From: Macrotrachela quadricornifera
Lineage: Eukaryota; Rotifera; Eurotatoria; Philodinida; Philodinidae
Assembly (NCBI GenBank): GCA_022393335.1
Contig: JAJEKB010021106.1
Coordinates: 835,335 to 899,334, forward strand
DNA length: 64,000 bases
Reading direction: 5' to 3'
Part shown: piece by piece, positions 11,160 through 23,029 of the stretch
Layout of the letters: each line of letters begins with the position of its first letter
How positions within the stretch are numbered: position 1 is the first letter of the stretch
Position numbers and translations under genes: made by a program
The notes under the pieces: model-generated
Databases searched by the model: none
The model's input: the letters and a program-made list of their open reading frames with translations, nothing else
What the model was told of the DNA's origin: nothing

Positions 11160-11922
11160 AAAACAAATGTTTTTTGTTAAAAATTTGTCGTTTATTTAAG
11201 AACTTGAGCCTGAAAAATTTTTAGAAAACTGACTTAAGTTTTGGATTCCTCGACACCGTTACCCTTCGGGCAACCCTTATAAAAAATTTTTTTTTTGCAA
11301 AAGAAGTGATCCTTTGTGAAAAAAATTGATTCTCAAAATAATTTAAAAAAACTAACATCAGATTCGGATTCCTGGACCCCGATTACCCTTTGGTTAAGTT
11401 TTATAGAAAATATTAGTAAAATGTTTTTTTGACCTTGTGCGGACATACAAACAAGTAATCAAGCAGACAATTTATGTTTGCAAGACTCTTCTCTACGAGA
11501 AAGAGAATAATAATCAGCAATGGTGTTCATCGTCCACCACGATGAAATCATCATTTTGTGAAAAAACACCTATTTTCGATAAAAAATACCAAACCTCACC
11601 AATTCCTAACATCAATTGATCAATGCTGATACCATAATAATCAGCAATGGTGTTCATCACCCACCACGATGAAATCATCATTTCGTGAAAAAACACCTAT
11701 TTTCGATGAAAAATACCAAACCTCACCAATTCCTAACATCAATTGATCAATGCTGATACCACATGATCACCAAACAGACTTCAGATTCGAACTCCCTGCA
11801 TCGAAATACCTCTAGAAATGCCTTTTTCTAAAAATCGATTTTCGATGTTTTTTTGACCCTGCGGACACACAATCAAACAAACAATTTATGTTTCTAAGAC
11901 TCTTCTCTACGAGAAAGAGAAC
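11160..11922. repeat. Tandem repeat block (127-bp units) with hairpin-tailed module
   Basis: Two near-identical units of 127 bp start at 11511 and 11638, containing CAGCAATGGTGTTCATC, ACGATGAAATCATCATTT and CCTATTTTCGAT. Before them two diverged copies with GGATTCCTCGACACC and GGATTCCTGGACCCC lie 123 bp apart (11243, 11366). The array is bracketed by two direct copies of a module that reads GATGTTTTTTTGACCCTGC, GGACA(C/T)ACAA..., AAGACTCTTCTCTACGAG and AAAGAGAA (about 11421-11507 and 11845-11922). The inner TTCTCtacGAGAA is a hairpin. The same family recurs inverted at 63.69-64.0 kb. Confidence 0.85.
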
Positions 11923-13590
11923 ATGCCCAAGACCAAGCACGGCAACAGCAACTTGGTGGAAAAATTTTCTTATGATTCAAATAAGACTGGTTCTAGTACT
12001 CATAAAGCTCATGCTGAATCATGTTTTGGTGGTAATAACTCAAATGGTGGTAAAAATCAAGATATTATTACAATGATGAACAAGTAGAATAATGTATCAG
12101 CTGATACAAAACGTTTATTTACTGACGCATGTGCTAAATTTTGTTCATATGATTTACGTCCATATGAAATAGTTAGTGATGTTGAATTTGAAGTACTATG
12201 TCAAAGTCTATTAGACATCGCTTATAAGAGTTCTTCTCAAACCAAAGCAAAAGATATTATATCTGATCCAACGACAATATTAAGACGTGTAAAAAGTTTA
12301 GCTGAAAGTATGCGAAACTATAACCAATTATTGTTTTCATTAAATATTTTTGATTATTTAGAACGTCGTATAGAACTAATTGAAACATTATTACCTGATT
12401 TAAAGATTGTGAAATTATTTGGAATAACTACTGACTTCTGGAAAAACAAGTTTTCTTCTGATAGTTATCTAACAATTACTTTACATTATAATAAAGATGG
12501 ATATATGATAAGTATTGTTTTAAAAATCATTTTAGTTGATGAATCTAAAACAGGTGGTAAGTACATGGTTTTGTCAAAAAAATATTTTATTTTTAACTCA
12601 CCATTTTAGAAAATACAAAAAAGATGATATGGAATATTTTAAAGTCGTTTGGTATAGATCTTGATTTATTTCAAATTATATATGTTACTGATAATGGATC
12701 AAATCTAATTTCAGCATTAGATGGAGAGGCTCATATACGTTGTATTTGCCATTGCATTAACTTAGTTATTAAACAAAGTTTGGAAGAATGTCCATCGATT
12801 AATTTACTAATATCACAATGTCGTGATTTAGTATCACATTTTAAGAGATGTGAACTTCAAAGTAAATTATCATCGACATTAAAACAAGATATTTGTACAA
12901 GATGGAATTCTACTTACGATACTTTATGGTCAATTTGGTTAAATTTTGACGATGTCGAACAAATATTAGATAATCGAAATGAAATAGATTATCTTGAAAA
13001 GATTGATCGATATGCAATCAAAGATATTACAGATTTACTTGGAATTTTTAAAATTGGAAGTGAAAAACTATCTGCTGATGATGTTTCTACTTTACATTCA
13101 GTTTTGCCTTGGTTTTATAAATTTAAAAAGACTTGTGAACCAAAGGACATCGATCGATTATATATTCGTCAATTAAAACAAAAATTATTGAGCAAATTTG
13201 ATGGTAAAATTTAGTTGACTGATATACATTATATAGCTACTTTTCTACATCCGGAAACCAAATATCTTTCGGTAATAATCATAAATTGAATATAAGCTTG
13301 CGTTATTTGATTATTTTTAGACATTATCACAATCAGTTAAAAAAATCATGAAAACAATAGGAATTGTTGAAGAATCAACTGATTTAATTCTAATTGCTGG
13401 TGATGATAAAAGAAAAAATAAACGAAATAAACGTGCTAAACGTGATGATATATCAGTTCATGACGTTTTGAAAGAGTTTGTATCGAATTCTACAGATGAT
13501 GAAGATGATAATAAAGAGTACGATGAAGTTATGGAATATATGAAAATGAAAGTAAACTATCCTGAAAGTGAAGATGTATTGTTATGGTAG
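11923..13590 (+). pseudogene. Dead hAT (Ac-like) transposase with two short introns
   Basis: From the ATG at 11923 the frame reads MPKTKHGNSNLVEKFSYDSN, hits a stop at about 12088, and continues in the same frame. hAT landmarks follow: ITTDFWKNKFSSDSYLTI (first catalytic Asp), IIYVTDNGSNLISAL (second Asp), RCICHCINLVIKQSL, and DICTRWNSTYDTLWS (RW box). Two GT-AG introns of 53 bp (12557-12609) and 49 bp (13272-13320) keep the frame. A second stop at 13212 precedes LTDIHYIATFLHPETKYLS. After the acidic linker (NSTDDEDDNKEYDE) the frame ends at PESEDVLLW*KKH, exactly where the C-terminal dimerisation domain begins; that domain is missing. Three stops and the truncation make it inactive. Confidence 0.85.
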
Positions 13591-13865
13591 AAGAAACACG
13601 ACAACAACTACAACCTGATTCACTTGTTTTTTTACGTAATTTTAGATAATTTATCTTTTTCTTTGTTGTTTATGGATAAAACTTGTATAATATGTTATTG
13701 AATGAAATAAAGATTTAGAAATATTATCACATTTTGAAAATTATGAGTGAAGCCGGTCCGATTCGGGTTAGGGTGCGATAGTAGCCGGGTCGGGTCGGAT
13801 CCGAGCATAAAAAAAAATATCAGTTCGGTTTCGGGTGCAAAAAGTTGCACCCGCGCAGGACTCTA

Positions 13866-14411
13866 GTTTGTGTAGAACAATTAAGAATATATCTAGCATT
13901 AATTAAATCAATAACTTATTTTGAAAAAAGTTTTATTTGTTATTGTTTTCTATTGCTTGAAGATATTTTTCATTTAGATTTAGGTTATCAGATACATTTA
14001 AAACAAAACAGCCTATAATCTCCAATATCTATGTAACTTTCTTTAGGCATCTAAAGGCTTTTTTGTAGAGAATATTAGTGTTCTACATACTTCTTGTATA
14101 GTTAAAGAAAATTTTAAATGAATAATACTTTTGAATTTCTATATTTTCACCAAGTGTCACTATAAGACTAGCAATAATTATGTTATGATATATCATCCTG
14201 GATTGATAGATGAGATGTTAAAGATTAATGTCAATTACTTTTAAATATTCTTTGTTAGATAGTCTTCTTTAATACGTTATTATTTCAAAATGTCATACTT
14301 GTTTTTAGATAAGAAACAATGTTATCTTGAATATAAAATCTTAATAGAAAAAGAACTTTATTAAAATTTTCTTAATTATCACAAAAAAAAAAATCTTGAA
14401 AATTTTAAAAA
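13866..14411. other. Intergenic, 3' side of CHMP4
   Basis: AT-rich with no coding frame. It should contain the CHMP4 3' UTR (minus strand) just below 14412, but no unambiguous polyadenylation signal was assigned. Confidence 0.45.
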
Positions 14412-15092
14412 TTACACAGCCCATGCTTCAAGTTCTCGTACTTCATCATTTTTTTGTTTAACTTTATTTGTTGTTGGTACATCTGGTAATGGTCCAATAT
14501 TAATCATATCATCTTCGACTCCATCTGCAGCTAGTAGTTCTAATTCTTTTTCTAAATCTGCATCATTATATATATCTGATGCTCCTAATGGAGGTGATGA
14601 TATTACATTTGCAATTTCAGTGGCTAGAAAAAAATGAATACTAAAATATTATTTTAAATAGAATAAAATTTTACCAATCTGATTTTGTTCATCTAAATCA
14701 TCCATTAAATCGTGAACATCATCCACATTTAAATTTTGATTTGTTTGTTTTAAAGCTCCAGCTGCTTGTTTCATAACACGTAAAACATCCATATTACTCG
14801 ATGCATTTTGTAAAGATTCACGTTGAATTTCTAATGTTGTTAATGTTCCATCGATTTGTTTTAAAGTGTTTTCATATTTTTTCTTTCGTTTTAAAGCTAA
14901 TAAAGCTCCACGTTTATTTCCTTGTTTTGAAAATCGTAATGCATTGGTTTTTTCTGCTTCAATTTGACTTTCTAAATGTTCTTGTTTTTTATTAAGTGTT
15001 TCTTCAACGTTAGATAAACGTTGTATAGCATCAGCAGTTGTTATAGTCGCTTCTTTTTTTGAACCACCGAAAATACGTTGAAAGACACTCAT
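14412..15092 (-). CDS. CHMP4: CHMP4 / Snf7, ESCRT-III filament subunit
   Basis: Two exons on the minus strand, 15092-14675 and 14623-14412, joined across a 51-bp GT-AG intron, give 209 residues. The start MSVFQRIFGGSKKEATITTA is the CHMP4 N-terminus with its membrane-binding amphipathic helix. The basic helical hairpin follows (EAEKTNALRFSKQGNKRGAL, ALKRKKKYENTLKQIDGTL), then NMDVLRVMKQAAGALK and VDDVHDLMDDLDEQNQI. The acidic tail ends NDEVRELEAWAV, a C-terminal motif of the type bound by Bro1/ALIX and Vps4. CHMP4 polymerises on endosomes, midbodies and damaged membranes to drive scission. Methionine 1 is put at 15092; an upstream in-frame ATG at 15119 would add nine non-conserved residues. 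It is slightly shorter than vertebrate CHMP4 (about 220-230 residues). It is divergent from CFAP45. Confidence 0.94.
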
Positions 15093-15881
15093 AAGTTTAA
15101 TCTGACAAAACAAAAACACGTATGAAATACTGACTAATGTTTCAGGTGTATAACTTATCTCGAGTGTTTACTTCCCAATGCGTTGTATGAGGATTTTTTT
15201 TTATCACTGGATTATATATTAAGATTTATATATATTTAGAATTAGCTGTATTTTAATGATAGTTTTTTCTAAATGTTATATTGATCATTTTTAGAAAAAT
15301 TAATAGATGACGCTGTGTATTGAGTATTTGTGACAGATGGAATATAGTATATTATTAAGATGAATGAAAATTTTTTAACTATTAAAAAAAGTCCAGAATT
15401 TGATTTGAGTTCATATTTTTCTGAATGTGCTGGAGCCGTTTGTATCAAGTTTATCAGTTATGTTGAATTAATTTTCAAGCTAGATTACTTTCGATAAAGA
15501 TGACACTAGCTACTAACATTAATAAAAATGATTTAGATGAAAATATGATATAACAATATTATAAATTATGCCCAATTTTCCTATATAATTATTTTTTTAA
15601 TTTAATCAATTATAAAATGATCTAAACAAGTGCATTAATAAATTCGTTTTAATAAAACGATAGAATGAATCATTGATATCATTCGCAAATCAAAAAAAAA
15701 AATTTTATTTTGTTGTCTCTTAAAAAATTTGTTCTTCTTTTTAATAATTGTATTTAATATAAGTATAAGATTTCTTTTTAAAATAATATATTTTAGTAAA
15801 TAGAGGTCATAACCATAGATAATGAACATGTGTAATGGCGATAAGAGAATAAAACAAAAAGTATTTTTATAAAAAAAAAAA
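15093..15881. promoter_or_regulatory. Shared intergenic region between divergent CHMP4 and CFAP45
   Basis: The 789 bp between the two start codons must contain both promoters. No TATA box or binding motif can be assigned with confidence. A 45-codon frame at plus 15361-15498 (MNENFLTIKKSPEFDLSSYF...) is unrecognised and may be chance. The A-run directly before the CFAP45 ATG matches start contexts elsewhere in the window. Confidence 0.4.
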
Positions 15882-18800
15882 ATGTGTCCAGCATCAGCAT
15901 CAGGTGGTTCTCATGGTGGAAATGGTTCAACTTCATCGAATGGTAAACGTAATGGAAATAATTATCGATATCGAACAGTTAATGCTCAATCAGAAGTCGA
16001 TGAAACTTTATTTGGTACACCACATAGAGTAAAAACAGCAGCTAAAATGAGAGCTGAACGTCAACAAAATCAAGGTTAAATTTTATTTTTATTAAAAATA
16101 AAGAAAAAAAACAAAGTTTTTCTTTTTAGATAATGAAAATTTCGAAAGAATTCATTCAAGTACAATAAAACAAGTTGGACCAGTTAAAAAAGAATTTGTT
16201 AGACATATTACAAAAGATCTTATTAGAGATATTATGTATGATTATTAATTTATAGATCAATTTTATTCATCTTTCATATCTAAAACAATATTTTAAAGAT
16301 TTTTAATAATTTTATAATGTTCTTAGAGAAAGTACTGAGTTGGGAGTTGCCATGTACTGAAAAAGCCTCACCAGGGTATCCGAACATAGGTACTTGAAAA
16401 ATTCTCAATAATTTTACTGATGTAGATACTGCATTGGCTACTTATGCTATATAGAATATCCTAGTTTTGCACACATACATCTATATAAATAATTAGACAA
16501 AACATACGAAATTAAGGTTTTTTTCGAGATTATTTCTTCACTATTTACTAGTTGAGAACATGCCGATTTCCATCGTTAATTGAAAGAGGACTGTCCTGAA
16601 GTAGTCTGATGAAGATCTGATCAACTCAAGTCTGGTTACGTATTCAAATTTTGACTTGCTTAAGTTTTCAAAATTGGAAATAAAAACTCAAAAATGTCTT
16701 CAATTTCTTAGAGAGAAACAATAATGAAAAAAGTTGAAGATTCCGGATTCGTGAACATCAGAATGAAACCTGCAGGAAAAAACCAGAAGTCGCGGGAACA
16801 TGAAAGCAGTATTCCGATGGATTCATCTGCTTCCATAAAATCATCGAAATTACCTGAAACCGTCCGTTTCCAAGCCGAATAGTTCAACCTATGATACTGC
16901 AATTTTGGCGAAAGGATACCTATTTACTAGACGCTTTCCATAAGGATATTCATTCGAGTACCTATAAGTACTTTAGTACCCTTAAGTTCCTCAGTCATAC
17001 TAGTAGCAGGGAACGTTTTTGGATAGCCTTAATTCAGTACATTGACTAGATGCATTGTACATCGTTTGTTGCTTTAAATTTGAGTTTATTTTATATTAAG
17101 AAATTCTTATTTTAATATTTTGTTATTAAAATGAATGAAATTTTCAATAAATTAAAATAAATTTTAGTATTCCTGAAGATCCAACATGCACATCTGTAAT
17201 ACTTGATAATAATACTTATCAACGTTTAGCACAAGCAGCTCGTTTTAATCCAAAAGAAGCACGTGAACATAATATTGAAGAATCAAAACGAAATCAAGAA
17301 TGGGTTGAAGTATATTTATTCGATTTTTTTTATTATAAATAATTATTTTATTTCTTCACTATAGGAAGAACTTAATCGTCGTAAAAAAGCAATGCAATTA
17401 TATGATCAACAACGTAAAAAAAATACTGCATTAGATGATATTGATCAAGAAGCAAAAGAAGAAGCTGAATATATGTTAAAACGTGCAAATGAACTTCGAC
17501 AAGAACAAGAAGATGAAGTTAAACATCTTAATGAAGTTTGTTAATTTTTAATTTAAAAACACAAAAAATGAATTCATTTTTATATTTTAGTTAATTTTAA
17601 ATGCAAAATGTCATGCTATTCGTGATGCTCAAGTTGTAGAAAAACAACAAATTAAAAATGAAATGACCGATGAAAATAAACGATTAGATATGATGATGGA
17701 AATTGAACGTCTTAATGCACTTAAAATTCAAGAAGAAATCGAAAAAAGACGACATCAACAAGCTAAAGAGTAAATTAAATTTATCACATCTAATCTACTG
17801 AAAATTTGTCAAAGTTACGTCTGGATCTGATTTAGTTAAGATTATTTAAAGGAACTGGTGCTTTTCCCATGGATTATACCCCCCCCCCCCTGCGAGATTT
17901 CTTTCCTTTCAGTTATTTTTTTGTAGAGACTCATGTGAAGATACAAGATCATTAAACCAGAACGTGGACTTTTTTACTGTTAGCAAAAAAACTGATATTT
18001 TAAGAAAGAGTGAATTTCCATATAAAATACCACAAAAACAGTTAATATTTTGAGGTTTTAGTTATTGAAAATTGCTTTTGATGGGAAATAAACACGATAT
18101 TCAGAATCAGCGTGCTAAAATCTACCATAAACTTTATTTTTTACCGTGAAACATTTCCATTAAAATTTTTCCCCTACTCCCCCTCAGCGTTTTTACTTGA
18201 TAATTTTTACCTGTACTCCCCTTCGGGACGAAATTTTGATGGAAAATATTTCGCGTTAAAAATAAAAGTTTTTGGTGTATTTTGACATGCTGATTCTGAA
18301 TATGATGTTTATTTTTCATAAAAAGCAACTTTTGAGAACGAAAATCTTAAAAAATTAGCTGTTTTCTGATATGTTTTGCCTCTTTAGAAGTTTGAATCTT
18401 ACTACTAAAGATTGACATAGTTTTTTTGCTTTTCTTTTTTTATTTGATAGATTTTACAAAGTTGCATTTGTGGTGAAAGTTTCACTTTTTAGCTGCAAGT
18501 CTTTCTGAAGTTATAGATTAAACTATGTCTGTCGTACATTGAAAAACAAGTGTTAAAAAGAGAATTTTTTATGATAGGCAATGGCCGTCAGGGTAGTCAT
18601 TGAATAATATGATTTTAATTTTATTTTGTAGAGAACATTTAGTTGTATATATAGTAAAAATTTGGTTATTATTCATGCAACTATGGATAAGATATAGGTC
18701 TTGATATAATAAGGGAATAAATACCCATTGATGATGATCCTTCTCCTAAAATATTGATTTTTTTCCTAAGACTAAAAAAGTCCACGTTCTGGTTTGTTGA

Positions 18801-20143
18801 TCTTGTATCTCCACATGAGTCTCTACAAAAAAAATAACTGAAAGGAAAGAAATCTCGCGGGGGGTATATGGGCCGGTTCCTTTAATTCATGCTTGCATAT
18901 CCACTTAATCAGTCACATTATTTTAAACTGAAACTTGTTGAACACGAATCTTGTTTATTGAATGTTTTTTTAAAGATCTAAATCCGAATTCTTGAACTCA
19001 ACAAAATTGACTAGTTCATAATTTTCTTATAATATTTAGTAATTTGTTATTTCTTTTTAAATAGAGGTGCAAGTATGATATTAAAACAAATTGAAGAAAA
19101 TGAAAAAGAAAAAGTTTATAAAGAAGAAATTCGTGAACAAGAAAATGCTGCTATGTTTGATTATATGCAAAAATTACAAGAAAAAGATTGGCAAGATTTT
19201 TCTAAACGAAAAGAAACACAAAAAAAATTAGCGGTTAATATTTATAAAAAAAACAAATCCTTCATTTTCTTTTTTTTTATCTTTTTTAGCAAGATTTATT
19301 AAAAGCTAATCATGATATTGATGAACAACGTGCTTTACGTAAAGAACAAGATCGTTTAGCAGATTTAGCTGTACTTGAATTTCAAAAATCCAAAGCAGCA
19401 CGTGAAGCAGCACAAGAAGCTGAAATTGAACGAAAACGTTCTGAAAAAGAAAAAGAAGTTGCACGTTTACGTGCTAAACAAGAACGTGCAAAAGATTTAC
19501 AAGCTGAAAAAGATGCTTTAAGAGCTAAACGTGAACAAGAAAGACGTGAACGTGAATGGAGAGAAAAAGAAAAATTAGAAACTTTTAAAAAAAAACAAAC
19601 AGAAGAAGAAATGCGTTTAGCACGTGAATGGCAAATTAAAAATAAAGAACAACATTTAGCAGTTGAAGCTGCAAGAGATAGAGCAGAATTTGAACGTGTA
19701 CTCAAGTAATTTTATTTTATTTATTTAATACAAATAAAAAAAATATATTAATTTAGAGCTCAATTAACTCAAGCTGAAAAAGAACGTAATGAAGAATTAC
19801 AACGGATTTCAAAACGTCACAGATTTGCTGATGATTTACGTGATCAAATTGTTCGACATGAAAGACAAAAAGTTGAAGAACGTGCAGAATTTTTTGATGA
19901 AGGTGCTCGACTTGATGAACAAGCTCGATTACGTCGAATTCGTCTTGATGAAATTAAAACACAAAAACTTAATGAATTACGGTATTTACTTTTATCTAAT
20001 ATTTTAGCTAAGGCAATTCGCTATTTTTTTTTTCTAGTCGTGCTGGTGTACCAGAAAAATATTGTGCCGATATTGAACGAAAAATACATGGAGCAATTGG
20101 TTTAAATACTGAAACAACAACAAATACTTCTACTGTTCATTGA
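15882..20143 (+). CDS. CFAP45: CFAP45 (CCDC19), ciliary microtubule inner protein
   Basis: Nine exons: 15882-16074, 16130-16235, 17168-17309, 17365-17535, 17591-17769, 19065-19233, 19290-19705, 19757-19981, 20038-20143. They give 568 residues (human is about 550). All introns are GT-AG and the frame holds throughout. Conserved blocks are YRYRTVNAQSEVDETLFGTP near the start, RHITKDLIRDIIIPEDPT, LILNAKCHAIRDAQVVEKQQ (nearly identical to vertebrates), a long coiled coil rich in Glu/Lys/Arg/Gln, and a C-terminal LRRAGVPEKYCADIERK. CFAP45 lies inside the lumen of axonemal doublet microtubules and supports ciliary beating. Six introns are 51-56 bp, but intron 2 (932 bp) and intron 5 (1295 bp) carry inserted repeats. 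The gene reads intact. A polyadenylation signal AATAAA lies near 20203. Confidence 0.96.
16352..17045. repeat. Candidate inserted element in CFAP45 intron 2
   Basis: The middle of this 932-bp intron is less AT-rich than the flanks. It starts with ATGTACTGAAAAAGCC...TATCC and ends with the approximate complement (GGATAGCCTTAATTCAGTAC). Remaining intron sequence on both sides is plain AT-rich. I take it as an old insertion; the ends and target duplication are uncertain. Confidence 0.35.
17850..18881. mobile_element. TTAA-flanked fold-back MITE in CFAP45 intron 5
   Basis: The element begins AGGAACTGGTG and ends with the complement-like CCGGTTCCT. It has TTAA at 17846-17849 and again at 18882-18885, the hallmark target duplication of piggyBac-type transposition. 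Outer inverted arms of about 130 bp share GCGAGATTTCTTTCCTTTCA, GTAGAGACTCATGTG, GATACAAGATCA and AACGTGGACTTTTTTA with their complements at 18765-18881. A second, inner palindrome is centred near 18190 (CAGAATCAGC / GCTGATTCTG). Long C or G runs lie near both ends. There is no transposase frame, so it is non-autonomous. Confidence 0.8.
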
Positions 20144-20788
20144 AATTGCATACAATTCATGTTTTGCCTTCTTTTTTTTTTTCTATTTAGATGAAAAATC
20201 TTAATAAATATTATCACTTTTAATATTCACTTCATATATTTACTCCCAACTTTATTTGTATTACTAGACTGAAGTAAAAGTAAATAGTTGATGTCTTATA
20301 AAAGGTAATTCAGGTTTACTGACCCGATTTATATAATTAAGTTTTTTATTTTAATACATATATTCGAAAAATTAGTTCTATGATAGAAAGATGCAGTAAA
20401 AGACGTTCTACAAAACAGTGTATCACTGACCTTGCTTAAATGTCATAAAAATAAAAAATTAGCCTTTCGACGATATTGTGGGGTTCTAGCGAATCTATCT
20501 CGTATTTCTGCTTTACTTTTTATTTCACTAAGACTACGACTACTTTATCAATCTAATATTTTTAATAGCTCTATACCAATCTAAAATGAAAAAAGAAACA
20601 GACTTCATTTCATCCTATAATATTTGGAGAAAAGTTCCGAGCAACCATTTAGACGGAAAATGAGAATACTGTCGAATGGTTAACCATCGGTATCTTAGAA
20701 GTATAAAAACTTTATTTTATCTAAAAAATCTTATGGTAATTATACAATGTTTCTTTCCTATGAATGTTACAATCAAAATCATTTTAAA
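20144..20788. other. 3' flank of CFAP45 and intergenic sequence
   Basis: After the polyadenylation signal near 20203 no gene or clear repeat is seen. Confidence 0.45.
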
Positions 20789-20930
20789 TTAATGTTTATA
20801 AACTTGATTCCCATTTAATTGTATCACCTTTGCAAGACGTTTAGATATGTTATTTATTATTGCTTCACATTGTTCAAGTGTAATTATCTGCCATTCCGAA
20901 TTAACATATTCACAACAAGTCATACATCTA
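20789..20930 (-). pseudogene. Possible Tc1-like transposase C-terminal remnant
   Basis: The minus strand reads EYVNSEWQIITLEQCEAIIN, then NISKRLAKVIQLNGNQVYKH and a stop at 20791-20789. The pattern W..I....C..II..(M/I)..R...VI...G....Y is the C-terminal end of Tc1-like transposases. Nothing upstream continues the frame. The remnant is short, so this is tentative. Confidence 0.42.
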
Positions 20931-21909
20931 TAAAATTGCCATCTCCATCAGAGATGTACATTGCGCATAAAAAATAAGGCGGGGGCGATGCGACCGCCAT
21001 CGTAAGAATTGGAGAACTCCATTGTATCAATTATTTCAAATTTATTGTACTCTTATATTGTTCAACATATAAAGGGTCACCTATTAACGCTCAAATATAA
21101 ACGACACCGAGCACTTTTCAATGAATTTAGACGACTTTTCAGATAGATCTCGACGGGCTCTATCGATTGCATATCTTACTCATAAATTTGCCTAGGATAA
21201 AAGTAAGGATTCGATGAATGGTATCGTTTTATGTTTTTATGAATGAATTATTATTTTTTTTTGATACTGTTCATTATAGTGGAACAGTGTAAATTAGAAA
21301 CTGCGAATGGATATTACTGAAACGAATGACACCACGAATCAGTAATACTCTGCATTATTTATTTTGGAATGGTAATTCAAGTTAATTGTATCTGAAGACA
21401 ATAAGAAAAAGCTATGGTAATGTCCGGTATATTTATTAGTTTTTGGCTTGGTTGTTCATCTTTTGTAACTTTTTTTTTGTTTCTGCGCATTTCTCTTTTC
21501 ATTGAAGATTGACCTGCGGTGATCGCTTTCATCTTTTTGATATATACGACAGTTTTTGTTAGATGCTCATAAAATTTATAGTATGATATAATTGATATTG
21601 ACAGTGGAATTTGGCTCTTTAATAATACGCGGAAAATAATACTTTCAGATCAGTTCAACTACTTCACATGAGTTCGTTGAAACAATAACAGTGAACAAAC
21701 CATCGATCGTGTGCATTTCATGCAATAAAACTCTTACAAGTATAGATTTTCAAGTGACCGATTTACGTTGTACACCACAGTGATCCATGATTAAACCAAC
21801 TTTCGAATAAAATATTCGACAATTCACTCATTTTATTCTACCAATTAAAAATTTGACTAAAACACTTTTCTCGAGCTATCAATTACAATTAGAAATAATA
21901 ATAAAAGAT
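20931..21909. other. Intergenic, no supported gene
   Basis: AT-rich with no coding frame or repeat structure. The last 100-200 bases may be the 5' UTR and promoter of the small membrane protein ORF. Confidence 0.4.
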
Positions 21910-22095
21910 ATGAAACGAACACTGCTGCCAACAGAATCAGCATACATGCATTTTATACATGACCATGCCATGTACATCTTGGCATTCATCTGCTTCATTA
22001 TATTAACTCTTTTCGCTACTTTCATCCTATCTTCAGGAAAAAAGTCGAACAAACCGAACAAAAAAATGTCTGAATTTGTATACGACATGTTTTAA
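21910..22095 (+). CDS. Small single-pass membrane protein, unidentified
   Basis: A 61-residue frame from the ATG at 21910 reads MKRTLLPTESAYMHFIHDHA, then a membrane segment of about 22 residues (YILAFICFIILTLFATFILS). A short basic tail follows (GKKSNKPNKKMSEFVYDMF). The lysine-rich segment right after the membrane span fits the positive-inside rule with a cytosolic C-terminus. An AATAAA signal lies about 20 bases after the stop. Size and layout fit small integral membrane proteins, but no family is recognised. It could be the last exon of a longer gene. Confidence 0.45.
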   Translation: MKRTLLPTESAYMHFIHDHAMYILAFICFIILTLFATFILSSGKKSNKPNKKMSEFVYDMF

Positions 22096-22604
22096 CTTGA
22101 AATACTTTTTTCTAATAAAAGTTTTGCATTATGTTTCGCCTTTTCTCAATTATCATCTATCAATAAAATAAATCATATTTTTTCACATATAACCGACACC
22201 ACATGACTGTTCAAAATGAAGCGTTTTAAATCAATCAACCCTAATTTCATTTCGAAGATAAAAAAAGTCCGTTCATCTTCTCATTAACAAAATATAAAAG
22301 AGAAAATATCTCCAATAAATTATATCAGGCTTTCATTCTCAAGTTTATCTGTCTTAATCTAAAAGATTTTTTTCATCATAGACCATTTAACATCGAATGA
22401 ATAAAATATAAAGCTGAGGCACTTTGACGCGATTAACTTAGAAACTTCTTCAATTGGGTTGGAAACCGCTCATACACGAACATCATTTTTATGAATTTTT
22501 TTTAAGAAAAATGATGACCAAAATCAAAAAATGCGATTTCAGATGATGAAAGCGACATAATCTTTGATGTTTTTTAAACGGCATGTCATGTTTTTTAAAT
22601 TTGC
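22096..22604. other. Intergenic leading into repeat block
   Basis: No gene is seen. From about 22500 the sequence becomes rich in ATGATGA/TCATCAT, the signature of the palindromic modules that follow. Confidence 0.4.
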
Positions 22605-23013
22605 ACCCATGAAAATGATGACTTTTACATGAAAGTCATGCAATGAATATCATGAAAATATCATCAAAATCACGCAGTATATGGCATTTATCAGTGACAT
22701 ATCCCATGTAATCAAAACATAGCAAAAAATGATGATTTCATGTAAAAAAACACGAAAAAAAATTACATTTTTATGATGAAACCAACAGAAAAATCGATGC
22801 TTTTCATTTTCATGGATTAGAATGAAAACTTTCACCAGTTGCATTTCGTCATTTTAATTTTTAATCGAAGTCATCAAGTGACATTGATTTTTAATCAAAA
22901 TCATCAAATCAACTGATGAAAGTTCTCACTTTAATCCATGAAAATGAAAAACATCGATTTTTACGTCGGTTTCATTAAAGAAAATATCATTTTTCCGATT
23001 TTCTAGCTACATG
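22605..23013. repeat. GATGA-rich palindromic module, copy 1
   Basis: The block opens with ACCCATGAAAATGATGAC and closes with CTAGCTACATGGGT. Within it, an inverted repeat centred near 22880 pairs GATGAAACCAACAGAAAAAT, CGATG, TTTCATTTTCATGGATTA and ACTTTCACCAGTTG with their complements. A second copy of the same module is at about 24180-24425, and pieces flank the hAT element at 24.8-27.1 kb. It appears non-coding. Confidence 0.62.
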
Positions 23014-23029
23014 GGTATATACTATCCTT

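Larger units (their letters stand above)
10696..13865 (+). mobile_element. Probable extent of a decayed hAT element with related ends
   Basis: The left candidate end TAGAGTACTGCAAACCGGCC (from 10696) and the complement of the right end, TAGAGTCCTGCGCGGGTGCA (from 13865), agree at 10 of the first 11 bases. Both are followed by unusually GC-rich subterminal sequence rich in CGGGT/ACCCG. The hAT transposase relic lies between them in the expected orientation. The flanking 8-mers (CTTGAGAT and GTTTGTGT) do not match, so the ends may belong to two different copies. A tandem repeat block at 11.2-11.9 kb interrupts the element. Confidence 0.4.

Noticed and set aside
19382..19705. 107-codon minus-strand ORF rich in Ser
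   Set aside because: It is the antisense of the CFAP45 coiled-coil exon 7.
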